Positions 48,701 to 61,519 of a stretch of 64,000 nt of DNA are shown piece after piece. The DNA lies in NCBI RefSeq assembly GCF_000002865.3, contig NW_001865057.1:590211-654210 (forward strand), in the 5' to 3' direction. Numbering within the stretch: position 1 is the first letter of the stretch; every line of letters begins with the position of its first letter. The DNA comes from Monosiga brevicollis MX1. Lineage: Eukaryota > Opisthokonta > Choanoflagellata > Craspedida > Salpingoecidae. The translations under genes and the position numbers were made by a program. The notes under the pieces were generated by a model, which worked only from the letters and a program-made list of their open reading frames with translations, searched no databases and was not told the DNA's origin.

Positions 48701-51700
48701 TTCAACTGCGTCGGGAGACTGTGTATGTGGACGAGCCAAAGAGCAGCGAGGCGCCCACGGTGGTTCAGGCCTGGGTCGATCGAGTCGGTGGAGCGTTTGG
48801 AGAGGTTGCTCTCTGGCTGGGGCATGCGACTTCAAGCACCGTCGACGTTGGTGCAGATGTGACGGCCAACTGGACGCAGCCCGTCGTGTTTGCTCCCAAC
48901 CAGACGAGCGCCGCCTTTCGTGTCGCTGTCTGGCCAGACGATGAACCGGAAGTTGGGGAGCGCTTGGTGCTGATCATTACCAACGCGACCCTGCTTTCAT
49001 CCGCGCTGGACGAGGTGCACAATCCACAACCTCGCATCAATGTTCTTCGGAATACGTCGGTGGTTATACGCGAGAACGATGATGCGCGTGGCGTGTTGCA
49101 GTTCTCAGACAACACGCCTCTCATCATTCCCGGCACTGAAGGTAGCGTGGTGGCCTTGAACGTCTCGCGTCATGCCGGTGCGTTTGGTGAAGTGAACATT
49201 TCGCTGGCAGCCGTCATTCCCGGTGCATGCAATTTTGAGCTGTGCGCCATTCCAGGCCGCGACTTTGACATCTTGTCGATCACAGCTACTCTGGCAGCCA
49301 ACCAGCGCTGGGTTCTGGTGAATGTGTCCTTGCTCGAAGATTCAGAGCCAGAGCTCGCAGAAATGGCCTTTGTTCTTCTGGGTCTCGGTGCAGGCAGCCA
49401 AGCACGTCTTGGGACGCGAACGCTTCAACAAATTGAGATTGCTGCTTCGGACGACCCATATGGGCGCTTTGGACACGCCAGCACCGAGGCGCTGCTTGTA
49501 CACGAGGATGCCGATGGTTCTCGGCAACTCGAACTACTTGTACGGCGCGAGGGTGGTACTCGGGGTACCACGCATGTGGACTGGGTTTTGCGTACCCATG
49601 ATCAGCTTGACCTGCCCGGCAATTTGGCACCGCATGCAGGTACCTTGATCTTCCCGGCAGCTGGTGCGGAGTCCATGGTGTTGCGGCTGAATGTAACGGA
49701 TGACAGTCTGCCTTCTCTATACAACAATGTCTCGGTCCAACTCTTGGCCGTGCATGGTGGTGGGCGTTTGACACCAGGTCGGGTCAATCGAACAGTGACC
49801 CTCCTCGAGTCAGATGCACCTCATGGGGCCCTCTGTTTTGAAGAGGACTCCATCGTGTACCATCCACCATCCAGCGAGCGTAAGGAAGCTGGGCAGGTGC
49901 TCTTGACCGTTCTTCGTCAGGGTGGTCTCTTTGGTGAGCTGCAGGTTACCGTGCGCGTATCAGCACCCGTTGCCCAAACCCTCGCGCCGTGGCTTAACGC
50001 TTCGCAAAAGGCGGGGGTGGTGGCAGATGTGTTTACACTGTTGTCTGAAGCCACGCTCGACGCAGACGCCTCTGGTAGCATGGGACCCAGCCTTTTGAAT
50101 ACTTTCAACCTTGAAAGCGAATGGGCCTGTCCATGGGCATGCCTCGAATTTACTGGGTGCATGGCTGCAGTTGTCCTTCGGAACCTAGGAGTATGTGAAC
50201 TGTATGGTAATGTGTCCCAAGCAACAGCGCCGGTGGTGGCGCTGGCAACGGCACAACTATACGTTCTGAAGCATGAGGGGTCCCAAGCGCTGGCCTCGCG
50301 TGTGGCTTTGCCAGGAGCCGATTTAGTTGCCGAGCTCACAGTGCTGGTACCCGCAGACACCAGCACGGTGCCGATTGCGCTCACTGTCTTTGAAGATGCG
50401 CTGCCAGAGCTAAGCGAGTTTGCGTTGGTGGAGATGGTTGATGTGGTCTTATTGGACGACTTTGTGCAGCCCATGGCACCAGTGTTGTGCGAAGGGGCCA
50501 GCGTGCTGGTTGAGCTAGGCGCTAACGATTTTCCTCGCGGCCTTTTGAGCATTGAGGCGGATCGGTCCGAGCTTACGGAGGGCGGCGCAGCTGCTGTCGT
50601 CACGGTGCTTCGCAAAGAGGGCTGGTACGGCGATCAGCTGCTGTATTTGACGGTGGATGAGGCGCACCGTGATGATGTGATGGTTCCCAGCAGCGTGGCT
50701 TTGATGGAGGGACAAAGCCAAGTCACCTTCCGGGTGACGGCGCTGGACGATGACATTCCTGAGCTTGATGAGGAAATCGGGCTTTCGGTGAGCCAGGTTG
50801 ATGGCGGCGCCATCCTGACCAATGCAACAACGCTGAGCTTTAAGATCTTGGGCAATGACTTGGCGGCGGGCACTTTCCAATGGGCCATTTCTGAGGCCCA
50901 GGTGAGCGAGCCTCTGACAGCGGAGGCCATCACACAGCTGGACGTGCCCATCTTGCGTACAGGCTTGCAAGCAGGCATGGTCGAGGTGGACTGGATGCTG
51001 GATATGATGATGAGCGCGCGCACAATCTTGCCCACAAGCGGCACGGTTTCCTTTGGTGCCGAGCAGACTGTGGCATATGTACGATTGGAGCTCCACAATG
51101 ATCTCGTGGCTCAACTCGCTGAACAAGTCTCGATTCGTCTACAGAATCTGTCGACCTCGGCTGCTACGCTGAGTGCGGTCGGAACTGAGGCCTCTATCCA
51201 TGTGGCCAGTGATCAAAACGTGTACGGAAGTTTTGCATTCGCTGATGCATCGACTGTGGTCGAGGAAGTGATCGGCCCCCTTCCCTTTGCCATTCAGCGT
51301 TCTGGGGGGCTCTTTGGGCGCGTTTTGGTATTAGTCTCGGCAATTGGCGGGACTGCTACGCCCAATGTAGATTTCGTAGCCGAGCAGTTTGAAATCTATT
51401 TTGAGGAGGGGCAGCGCGTGGAGTTTGTCAATGTCACATTGATCAATGATGACATCCCAGAGCTGGCTGAAGACTTTTCTCTCGTCATTGACCAGGTTAC
51501 GCTCGTTGATGAGACTTACCCGCCCAGCAACACCACCCCGGCTGCCTCAGCAACTCCTTTGGGCATCACGATTGATGTGAATGACGATGCCAACGGCGTG
51601 TTCGGCTTTGTATCTGCTGGCCTCGTGGAGACGACGGAGGGCGCCGTTGTCTCTCTTCAAGTTTCACGCTCTGCCGGCACCTTTGGGACTACCAATATTC

Positions 51701-51970
51701 CGGTGTGCACGGCCTCGAATTGCTTGGGGGAAGAAGCTCTTGTGTTACCTCGCTGCATGCTCGCTCATGAGCTGCAAAGTGGCTTGCTAGTTTGCATGAC
51801 CGGCGGACAGCATAGCTCATTTTCTTTTTCTCTTGCGTTCGTCCCTCCTCTGGTTTGCTTCTGCTAGGTGACTCTGAGTGTGGCGGGGCAGGAAAATCCA
51901 GCGACCCTCGCGTCCGACGTCCAGCTTCACACAACCAGGTATGGTTTACAGCGCGTGGTCCTGCTGGCAC

Positions 51971-52036
<66 letters not shown>

Positions 52037-55000
52037 CCCAGTCATTCACCATTGTTCTTCTTTGCCACCAGCATCACGTTTTCTGAGGGAGCGGTTCTCA
52101 TGACAATCAACCTTACCATTCTCGACGATCAGATCCCTGAGTTTGCGGAAACGTTTGTCATCCAACTGGGCCCTCCCTCTCATGGCGTCTTGGGAACACG
52201 CGCTCAGGTTCTGGTTCGGATTGCCGAAAGCGGTTATCCGCGTGGTCTGTTGCACTTTGAGAATACGGCCAATCAGACAATCACGGAAGATGAGACGCGC
52301 AACTCGTCTCTGCCTATTGCAATCAGCCGCGCACCAGGGCGCTTGACAAATGTGCTGGTGGTTTGTGAGGTCGAGCGACTCGAAGCCAATGGAGAGCTAT
52401 CTTCGGCCTCTGACGTAACCATCAGTCCACCGTCATTGGTGTTGCGTGAAAACGAGGTTCTTGGCGAGTTTGTCGTCACTGTTTGGGCCGACCAGATTCC
52501 AGAGGTCGCAACATACTATCGCCTGAGCCTGCGGAGCGCTGATGCCCCCGTGGCCGCCGAGGGCTCGCATATCTGGGTTCTTGTCCCAAGCAATGACGAT
52601 GCGCATGGCATCTTCCACCTGTCTGCCTCTGAGGTCATTTTAAACGAGACCGGCATACCCGCCAGCTGGGTCATCACGCGCGCCGGTGGGCTTCTTGGAC
52701 ACGTGGACTTGGACTGGTCCGTTCAGGGAGTGGGTGTGGGGGCTCAAACCGGTAGCTTGGCCTCCATAACTGAAGCGGCCTCCATAACTGAAGCGGCCGC
52801 CGTTGCTGATGCGCCCTGGGGAGTACCCAGCCTTGCGTGTGACAGCGATTGTCACATGCTCACTATCGAGGGAACGGACCATCTTGTCCTTTTGGCTCGT
52901 GTTAATAGCACCGGGCGTGGCCAAGCAGAGCTTGTGGTGCAATCTGTTGACGATGCTTCCTGTTCTGTGTCGGCTCGGGTGGCGATGGCTGATTCCTGGA
53001 CATGGGGTGTATCGGGTGGGCTTGTCTTTCTTCTGGGTGGTTCCACAACGGGTAACTCAGCCGTACATGTCATAGCTCCATGCGAGAGCTTGCAAGCCAC
53101 CCTACCGCTCAACTTGGCCGTCTCGGCGGCGGCGTGGGGGTTAGAAATCAGACCCGAGGGATCTGCAGCACCGTTGCTCGCCATCGTTCCTCCAGGTATG
53201 TTTCGTTTGACTGTGCGTGCTAAATTGGCTACCTGCACAATACTTGGCTAGGGGTCATTTGAGTTGCACCTGTTTCATCATTAGGTATACTCGATCAAGC
53301 GCAGCTTGTGCGCCTGGGCGACAACATGAACTCACTCATCATTGAAGCTTTGCCCACCCGAGGGGCCACTTCAGTATCCATCTGCGGTCGGCGCATGTTG
53401 TGGACGGATGCCAGGCAAAACATCGCCCAGATGACGACGATCGGGGGCTTGGTGCTGCATAACTTTAGCACCGACGGTACCCCGACTTGGCTCTGTGCTG
53501 GTTCCCTGGCTGCGCTAGTCGATCGTGGGGACACTCGTATGATTGTCTTGGAGACTGGCGCAGTCGCTGGTGCCCTAGGCACGCCGGTCGATCATGTCTT
53601 TGTTTTCAACCAAAGTATCTTTGTGTTGAGCAGCAGTGAAGTCGATGGGCTTCGAGTGGGCAAGCTATCGGAGTCTTTCCAAGTCGAATGGCTGATGGGC
53701 CGGCTTTGTGCGGAGCTAATCCATCCCACCGTGAGCCACTTGGTCACTCGTCCATCGGAAATATTGCTGCAGTGCCATGGCATTGCCTCCCTGCATCGTG
53801 TGTGGCTGGCTGATAATCGTACAGATATTCCACTTACTGGTGGCACGATTAGGTTTGCGCCTGATCAGGCAACTGCCACCATCACTTTGCCCATTGTGGA
53901 TGACGATACACCTGGTAAGTCGGAGCACGAGCTTGGTCATCGATGCCGCAGTGCTCCATTGGTTCCCCCTAAGGCAGTGGTTGGGCAGTGTTTCTTTTCT
54001 TTTCCCGGCCAGCACCTCTTGTCACTTTGAGTGTATTGCCTCTCATATCCTTCGTTTCATGTCGTGTAGAATTGGCAGAGGCATTCAACATCTCACTACG
54101 CGCTGCTTCGGGTGGTGCCCGCGTGGCTACGTCAAATGCCAGCACTGAATTTGAAGTGGCAGCATCCGATGCCTGGGCAGGTGCCTTCTCCTTAGTAGCC
54201 AGTGATCTGGAGCGTATCGTGGCCGAGGAAGACAGCGGCCCGAGTCTCGTGGTGTATCACGTTTTCCGCGAACAGGGGGCGCTCGTGGAGGCTGTCGTGA
54301 CCTGGCACGTTGAGCCAGCAAACACGTCTGACTTTGCACAAACTCAGGGCCAGTTGGTGTTCCCGCGAGGGGTGGCCGAGGCCACGTTTGTGCTTACCGT
54401 TTTGTCCGATGAGATGCCCGAAGGGGCTGAACATTTCCGGATCTCTATCTCTGTTTTGACGCCTTTGTTGGGCGCGGAAGTGCGTCAAGGCACGGGACAG
54501 CTGACAGTGGCCGGCAACGATGGGGCGTATGGCACGGTCGACTACATCTTGCAAAGTCACCACCAGGATCAAACGCTCAGGGAGGGAGATGAGGTGCAGG
54601 TGCTTTTGCTGCGCTCTGGCCCACTTGATCGCATCCTCGTTGCACGGATGGTCGCTGTTGCCTTGAACGGGTCCGCCTTTGACTCTGCCACGGATCTGGA
54701 CTGTGGCCTCGTGGACGGTGTTGTGGTGCTCCCGGCCAGCGTCGCAAATGTATCGGTGACCTGCACCGTGACAGCGGACGGTATTCCAGAGGAGACCGAG
54801 GCCTTTGCTTTGGCCGTGACAGAGGTCGATGTAGCCAACCGTTTGGCCTGGGATGATCCCACCTCGCCGCGGCTGGCACCGACGGCAGCAGCGCTGCATT
54901 TTCGCATCGCAGCCAACGACAACGCCAGTGGCGTGCTGGCGTTTGACGTTGGGCTGGCCGCCGTGCTCAACGTTTCCGAGGCATATAATGAGACGACGTT

Positions 55001-58000
55001 CCTTCGGCTGCCCGTACATCGCACTGCTGGCGCTTTCGGGCACATCGCCGTGCCCTTTACCTTCAGCAATGTGTCTACCTCTGTGCTGTACGCACAGTCC
55101 CCATCACCCCTGTCCTTTGCTGACGGAGAACGCACACGGGACATTATCCTGGCCGTGCCTGCCGACCACCTGCCCGAGGCTGCTGCGCTTGTGCATGTGC
55201 ATCTGGGACAACCGACCGGCGGCTTTGCTGATAGTCCACCCTTACTTGCAGCAGATCCGCGCACAATCGAGCGCACGATCCACGTGGCAGAAAGCGATGC
55301 CTATCGCGGTGCGTTCCGGTTGAGCCTGGATCACGAGAGCACCGCTGTTCGCGGGGGGCAGTCGCTTAACCTTACCATTCATCGTGATGCCGGAACTTTT
55401 GGAATGCTGACCTTGCAACTTACAACCGTGCCCTTGAGTGTTTATCCTTGGACTCTAACCCAAGGCAGCGGCCTGTCGCCCGAGCGTTTGAATGTGACAT
55501 TTGTCGATGGTCAATCAATGCAGGAGGTGCAATTTCACGTTCACGACGATGGCCTCCCCGAGGTCGACGAGTGTTATGCGCTTGTGCTATCCGTGGCCGA
55601 TGCCGCAGGGATACCGGTCGGCTGGTCGTTTAATCTCTCGCATTCGCGCGTGGAAGTGTGCGTTGCCCCCTCCGATGACGCCAATGGCGTCTTTGGGTTT
55701 GAGACGACACACATCGACGTGGTCGAGCCATCATTGGGCACGGTGCCTGTGCTTCTGAACGTAACGCGCCGAGGTGGCGCCTTTGGCAGCGTGAGCCTTG
55801 GCTGGCACGTGTATCTCTGTGACGCTTCCAGCGATGCGGATCAAACCACGGGCTGCGCGCGCTCCCAAGCCACTCGGGAAGACTTGGGCACGGACACAGA
55901 GCTCTCCGGCCAGTTGAGCTTTGCGGAGAACGAAACAAGTCATTTGATTGAGCTAACAATCCGGGCTGATGCGCGGGTGGAGGGCGCGGAACGATTCACG
56001 GTGGAGCTGACGCTACGATCCAGCGTGGTAGAGGGAGGTCTGGCGTTCAGCCGCACCAATGCGACCGTCCTCATTGCCGCATCCAACTTTGGCAACGGCA
56101 TAGTCACCGTCTCGCCTGCCTCGGCATCTGTCGTGGTGGCCGAGGGTACAGCTCGGGTCTTGGGGCTTCGACGATCGGCCGGATTCGGGCGCGTCGTGTG
56201 CGCCCTGGAGCTGACGGCAATGGATACGGAATCTGAAAGCCTCAATGCAAGCCGCTTTCTATTTACTCCTTCACAGTTGGTTCTGGAGGATGGGCAACTG
56301 GAGGCTTCAACCACACTGCTTGTGGCTGATGACGACGTGCCCGAGCTCGAGTCTACCTGGGTGTTTGCCACCAGAGTTGTCGCTGGAGGGGCGGTGCTGG
56401 GTCGCAGTTCGCACATCAACGTGACTATTCCAGCCAATGACGATCCCTACGGGGTCTTCAACCTGACATCGGCTGTCCTATCAACAGTCCACATCCGGGA
56501 GCGCCGGCGCTTGCTCAGTGGCACAATTCAGCGTTTGGCAGGATTGTCGGGCGCGGTCGACGTCAAAGTGCAATTCACCTTGGAAAGCACCTTGCCTGAC
56601 GCTGCTGCGCGCGCTGCTGACTGGACCAACTGCAGCACTTGCTGGATATCATTCGAGGAAGGTCGTGCCAGCTTGTCCTTTGCCAATTTGGTCTTGCCTT
56701 TAGCACGTCTCTACCGTGGTGATCGGCTACACGTGCAGCTGCGTCCCGTGCGTCGAGCCAATGGCGCGGCACTGCCCGTTCTTGGCACGGGCGTGATATT
56801 GACGGCAACCGCGTTGGATTCCAATCTGGGGCTACAAGTTGGCTTTGAGACAGCGGCCACACGAGAGGGGGAGACGACACGGTTACGTGTCGACCGGCTC
56901 GGCGTTGTGGGTGGCTTGCAAGCACAGCTTGCAAGTGCCGCCATCCCACGGGAGCTTTCGGTGCCCTCCCTGCTCGTGACGCTAGCCAACAATGTCGATG
57001 TGGTCGTGGTAGATGTGGCGGTGTTGGCAGATGGCGTCCCCGAGTTGAACGAGTCAGTGTCTGTTGAGTTGTCCGACATTGTGGCCACCGGAGACGATCT
57101 GGTGGTGTTCTCGTCCAGCGCTGCCATAACCATCTTGGCCAACGATAATCCTGGCGGACGCTTTGGCTTCTCCCAAACGGTGCTGAGTGCGGCCGAGGGC
57201 AAGCAGGTCGAGCTAACCATCGTGCGGGAAGATGGCGCACTTCTTGACATGGTGGCAGATTTGGTTTGGCCAGCTGAGCTGCTCTCACAGCTTCTGGACA
57301 CGGGCATCCCATCGCGGATGGCCCTTGCCTTCCCCTCAGGCGAGGATCGCGTCACCATCGCGTTTACGGTAGCAGCAGACGGTGTGCCCGAGGAGGCTGC
57401 ATCGTTCGACTTGATCTTGGCGCTGAATCAGAGCTCTGACTTGGCGGTGGTGAATGCAGATCTTGGCTCATGTCGCGTGGATGTCCCCGCGAGCGATGAT
57501 CCTTATGGCCGCGTCGGATTTAGCTCGCCCGAGTTGACAGTGTCGGAGGATGACGGTCAACGCGCTCTCGTGATCCGGCGGAGCGGAGGCTTGCTCCGCG
57601 ACGTTGGGATCTCCGTGGTTGTCGTCGCCTTTGATGGTTCCAACCCAGATAGCGGCAGTGGCCAACCCGACTTCCAGATTGTGCCACAACACGTCGAATT
57701 TGCCGCTGGCCAGCGTGAAGCGGCCGTGTTGCTGGTGCTGCGCCCTGACGACGAGCCCGAAGATGCTGAGATGTTGACGCTTGAGTTGACGAGCGCTGAG
57801 AACGGTGTCAACATCAATGCCTCCGCTGCGACGATGCAAGTGACGATTGCGGCCAACGACCGGGCCTACGGGGAGTTTACCATATTCGGCGCGGACGGCA
57901 CTTGTGATGAGGGCGGCACCGCCGCGTTTGAGGTGAGGCGGGCGGGCGGCCTGTTTGGCACGGTGGTCTTGGATTGGAGCGTTGTCGCACAATCGGCTCG

Positions 58001-60485
58001 CCAGTCTGACTTGGCGCCATCGAGCGGTAACCTGACATTTGGCTCCGGGCAGGCGACAGCAACGCTGCAGTTGCTATGCGTTGATGACTTGGAGCCCGAG
58101 GTAGATGAGCGCTTTGCGGTTCAGATCACCGTTTCCATGACCGGCGCTCCGGGCACGATCGCACTGAGCGGGGGCCGGGCTAACGGCCTGATTCGTGCAA
58201 ATGACGTGCCGGCGGGTCGTCTCGCATTTGCTTGCTTGGACCGGCTTCGCCTGGCCGATACACGATTTAACAACACGTTGACGCTCACCGTCGAACGTAT
58301 TGGCGGCGCTCTGCTTCCCATTGAGGCAAGCGTCCGCGTGAGCACCGCTGGCGCTGTGGCGGCTGAGCGGGTCGCCCCTTTGCCCCCTAGCCTAACGCTC
58401 GGCGTGGGGGTGACCAGTGCAAGCCTGCGTGTGCACATCCAAACGGGCACAGCCGGTCAGGTAACGATAAAGCTCGGGTCGGATGCGATAGCCACAATCC
58501 TTTTGTATCCCGATGAGGCAGCTCGAGGAGCGTTGCAAGATCTGGCGGGGTCCTACTGTGCAGCGAGCGAGGGGGGTGGTCTCGGTGATGATGATGCTCA
58601 GGCGTTGCCACAGCCAAGCCATGCGCTCCGAACGGTCGAGCTTGAAGGTTACGCGACAGCTCTCAGTTTGCTGGTAGCGCAGGTCGCTGAGGCGTCAGCG
58701 ACGGAATTGGCAGTCGTGCACGCCGAGGTGGCCCGCATCGTGGACGTGGTCCTCGCAGCCCGTTTGGTTTCATCTGCCTCCACAGCAGGCATCATCGCTG
58801 CTTTGGAGTCGTACACCCGCGCACGTCTGGCGCGCCTCAACGCCACGGCTTGTGGCACCAGCACGGCGGAGGAGGTGGGGTCGTCGGCTCGATTGGTGTT
58901 GGCCAGCGGGGGTGTGGCGGCGAGCACGGTCATGCTTCACGACGCAGGTTCCTTGGCGGCGGCAGTGTCAACAACCAATGCCGTGGCGACTAATGGCAGC
59001 TCCTGCGGACATGTGGGTGCACTTGTTTTTGACCGTGCCACTCTTTTCCCAACGGCTGACTCTGTGTTCCTGACTGATGTGGGCCGGCTGAAGGTCTTGA
59101 CGCACCGGCTGCTTGCTGGGCAGGCTGCCTCTGTGGTATCAGGTGCCGGTGCCGTGGTAAGCGATGCGCAGCCTATTTTCCTCACGTTCAACGTGTCTAG
59201 TGACGAGGGCTTTCGAGCTGGAGGGGTTGAAGAAGTGCACTGCGTGTTTTGGGACACATCTTTAAAGGGGGGTCGCTGGAGTGATCGCGGCTGCTCTCTA
59301 ACATACGACGAGGACAGCGCCATTTGTCGATGCACGCACGCCACACCGTTTGCATTGTTGGCAACTCGGCCTGCTCATCTGCCGGCATCGCGCTGGTTGT
59401 TAGCGGCGGCTTCTGTATTATTGTTAGCGGCTGGATTGCAGGGTATGTGGGCTTGGTCCCACGTGGCCCCCGTGCGACCAGCAGCCGTGGTACAGGCAGG
59501 CGCGGGGATTTTATCAAGCGTGGCGTTGCTGGTGGCGTCGAGTCACAGAGGCCACGCTGGGGTGACAGCGTGTGGCTGGTATGGATTTTCTCTTGGCCTG
59601 ACTTGGGTCGCGCTGGGAAGTGCGACATTGGTGGCGGGCATGGCACGAGCACGGGCAGTTTCAGCTCGTTTTGCGCTGCCTGCGTGGGCGACGGTACTAG
59701 CTGCTGCAATTGGCCCGTTTCTGTTTGGTTTGTATGTATTGCTCGAGGGCATGAGGGGGGCGGTGGCTGGTGATGCCTTTGCGGCAGCTCGCGCGGACAA
59801 TGCAGTGTGTGCTGTTTCGACGGATGCCCCCTTTGGCTGGATCGCTACAGCAGGTGTGAGCCTTGCGCAGTTGTTGGTGGCGGCTGCTTGGGCCGCGGCC
59901 TTGCTCCTGGGTGTGGTGCCGCATGGAGCCTTGCAGAAGACTGCGTTTGTTGTGCGGTACCTGACGAGTCAGCAGGCGCTGGTTCGCGCTGCGGTTGTCG
60001 ATGCCCTCCTCCTGGGTGCGTGGACGCTGGTTGTAGTCTACATTGTGACTTCGACTGTGGCATGGGCGTTGGCTGCAACAATGATGGGTCTTTTGGCCGT
60101 GATGGCCGCAGTATGGGCATTACGGCGGCCCCGGGCATCTGCCAAGATTGAGATTCACAATCTGGACCAGCATTTGGGCACCAGCGTTGTGTCTTCAACG
60201 TCGACCATGTACACCTCCCCCTATCTCGGGGTGTCCGAAGCTGACACGGGAGCCAGCATACCAACGTTGCACACGTTTGAAGATCGGCCCGTGGAGCCTG
60301 TGGATGTGTATGCAGGTCCACACACCTTTGGTGTTTCCTCAAATAACGCCGCGCAAGAGCCGCCAGTAGAAGTAGACGAGTCTTTTGATGAGCTGTTGGA
60401 CATGCTTCATAGCTCGCTGGATCAGAATAGCGGCTGGCAGCGAGAGCATTTGCGCGCTGCTGCCTACGAGGAGTCGGCGCTTTGA
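42773..60485 (+). CDS. ADGRV1-like: Giant Calx-beta adhesion GPCR, ADGRV1/VLGR1-like
   Basis: Eight exons join in phase: 42773-46274, 46360-46481, 46635-47124, 47297-51702, 51868-51938, 52072-53195, 53285-53914 and 54070-60485. They give about 5,586 residues. The start at 42773 gives a signal peptide (hydrophobic LSIVLWCLSLQAALFAG). About 35 Calx-beta repeats follow, each marked by a D-D-x-x-P-E-type turn (PEDEE, PELAE, PEVGE). An apple/PAN-like Cys segment interrupts one at about 2307-2364, and an unassigned block interrupts another at about 3075-3415. A GAIN-type region and a GPS (CVFWD, GRWSDRGC, CRCTHATPF) lie at about 5170-5218. Seven hydrophobic helices follow (about 5220-5466), then a tail ending ESAL, a class I PDZ-binding motif. 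Family knowledge: ADGRV1 forms calcium-binding extracellular links and binds PDZ scaffolds. A like role here is inference. Confidence 0.92.
51973..52029. repeat. 57-base T homopolymer in an intron
   Basis: It lies in the intron between exons 5 and 6 of the Calx-beta receptor, upstream of the acceptor at 52070-52071. Its length is likely to vary and is prone to sequencing error. Confidence 0.95.
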
Positions 60486-60903
60486 ATCATTGCGAGTGTC
60501 GACGTTTTGACGTCTTGAGTGGTCGCTAGCCTTGATCATGTGTGTGTGTGTTTGTGTGTGTGTGTGGTAAATTCAAGGGCGTTGACTCCAGTGCCGAGGC
60601 ACAAGGATATCAATAGAAGATGGCAATTGTCTCACTGGCCTGGCGCATGGCTATTTGTGGAGCCAAATGACCCAGCCGAGTTGGACATGCACTGTCTCAA
60701 GGGCAGAAAGGGGTCGATCACAACATCGAAAGGATAGGGGTTGGTATCATAAAACATCAAGCACCAAAATAAAACAGAAAAAAAAACGAAAACCGAACAG
60801 GCATGAGAGCAGCTGTTGGCTAAAAAAGGAGGAAGATGGCGACTAGGAAGGGAAGGAAGGGTTCAGGCGCGGGGTTGGGTCATTGCGTTTTTGGGGCCCC
60901 TCA
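60486..60903. other. Convergent intergenic region
   Basis: It lies between the stop codons of the Calx-beta receptor (+) and COA8 (-). It holds a short TG run (60538-60566) and an A-rich segment (about 60749-60800) that includes AATAAAA, a plausible polyadenylation signal. No gene is seen. Confidence 0.5.
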
Positions 60904-61519
60904 TCAACGAGACGAGGAAGGTTGGCGCCAGCGGCTCCAATACGCTCGCGCATACAGCGGCAATTGGGCAAAGCTGCGACGCCACCACTCCACGTTGTAG
61001 GCGCGGTGCTCCACGCGGTGTTCGTCGAGAAAGTTTTTGTAAAAGCGGGACATGACTTCTGGAGGTAACCGTTGATTGCCTAGACCCAGTTGGGCTTGTT
61101 GTTCAGCCACAAAGCGGCGCTTTTCCTGCATGATACCAAGACAGGGCATAGACATGCGCAAGAAGCAGGAACACACACACGGCCGGGCTTGAGATGGCAT
61201 GCTGGGTGGGCAAACATGATTCGTGGAACACCGCCCTTCTCCCCCGGCTCCATGAATCGAGTCAACCAGAGCGATGTGCATGCTCTGAGCGTGAGGTCGA
61301 CCAAGCGGGTGTGGGGTGCAAAGGGGCTTGGACTTGGTCTCGTACCTCTGAAAACTTGATGTTGTTACGCGTCCAAAACGCCTCGTGCCATGCGTAGTCA
61401 TGATCGAGGCGTTCACGCAGCGAGCGTTCGGCGCCCGTCTCGTCAGCCTTGCGGGGCAGCTCCACCTTGCGCAAGCGGCTGATGGGATGCGCCGTGGCCA
61501 CACGGCCCTCGTGTACCAC
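60904..61519 (-). CDS. COA8: Cytochrome c oxidase assembly factor 8 (COA8/APOPT1), first exon unresolved
   Basis: Two exons, 61519-61346 and 61125-60904, join in phase and give the C-terminal 132 residues. Family blocks are the HPISRLRKVELP start, RERLDHDYAWHEAFWTRNN (WNQ.FW.NQN in animals), RLPPEVMSRFYKNFLDEH and YNVEWWRRSFA. COA8 acts in the mitochondrial matrix, protecting complex IV assembly; its loss lowers cytochrome c oxidase. The missing part should encode a mitochondrial presequence and lies upstream (above 61519 on the - strand). A very short first exon ending before GTGCGT near 61595 is possible but unproven. The acceptor for the first exon shown could also be six or more bases further upstream, at a TAG near 61530. 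Confidence 0.85.
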
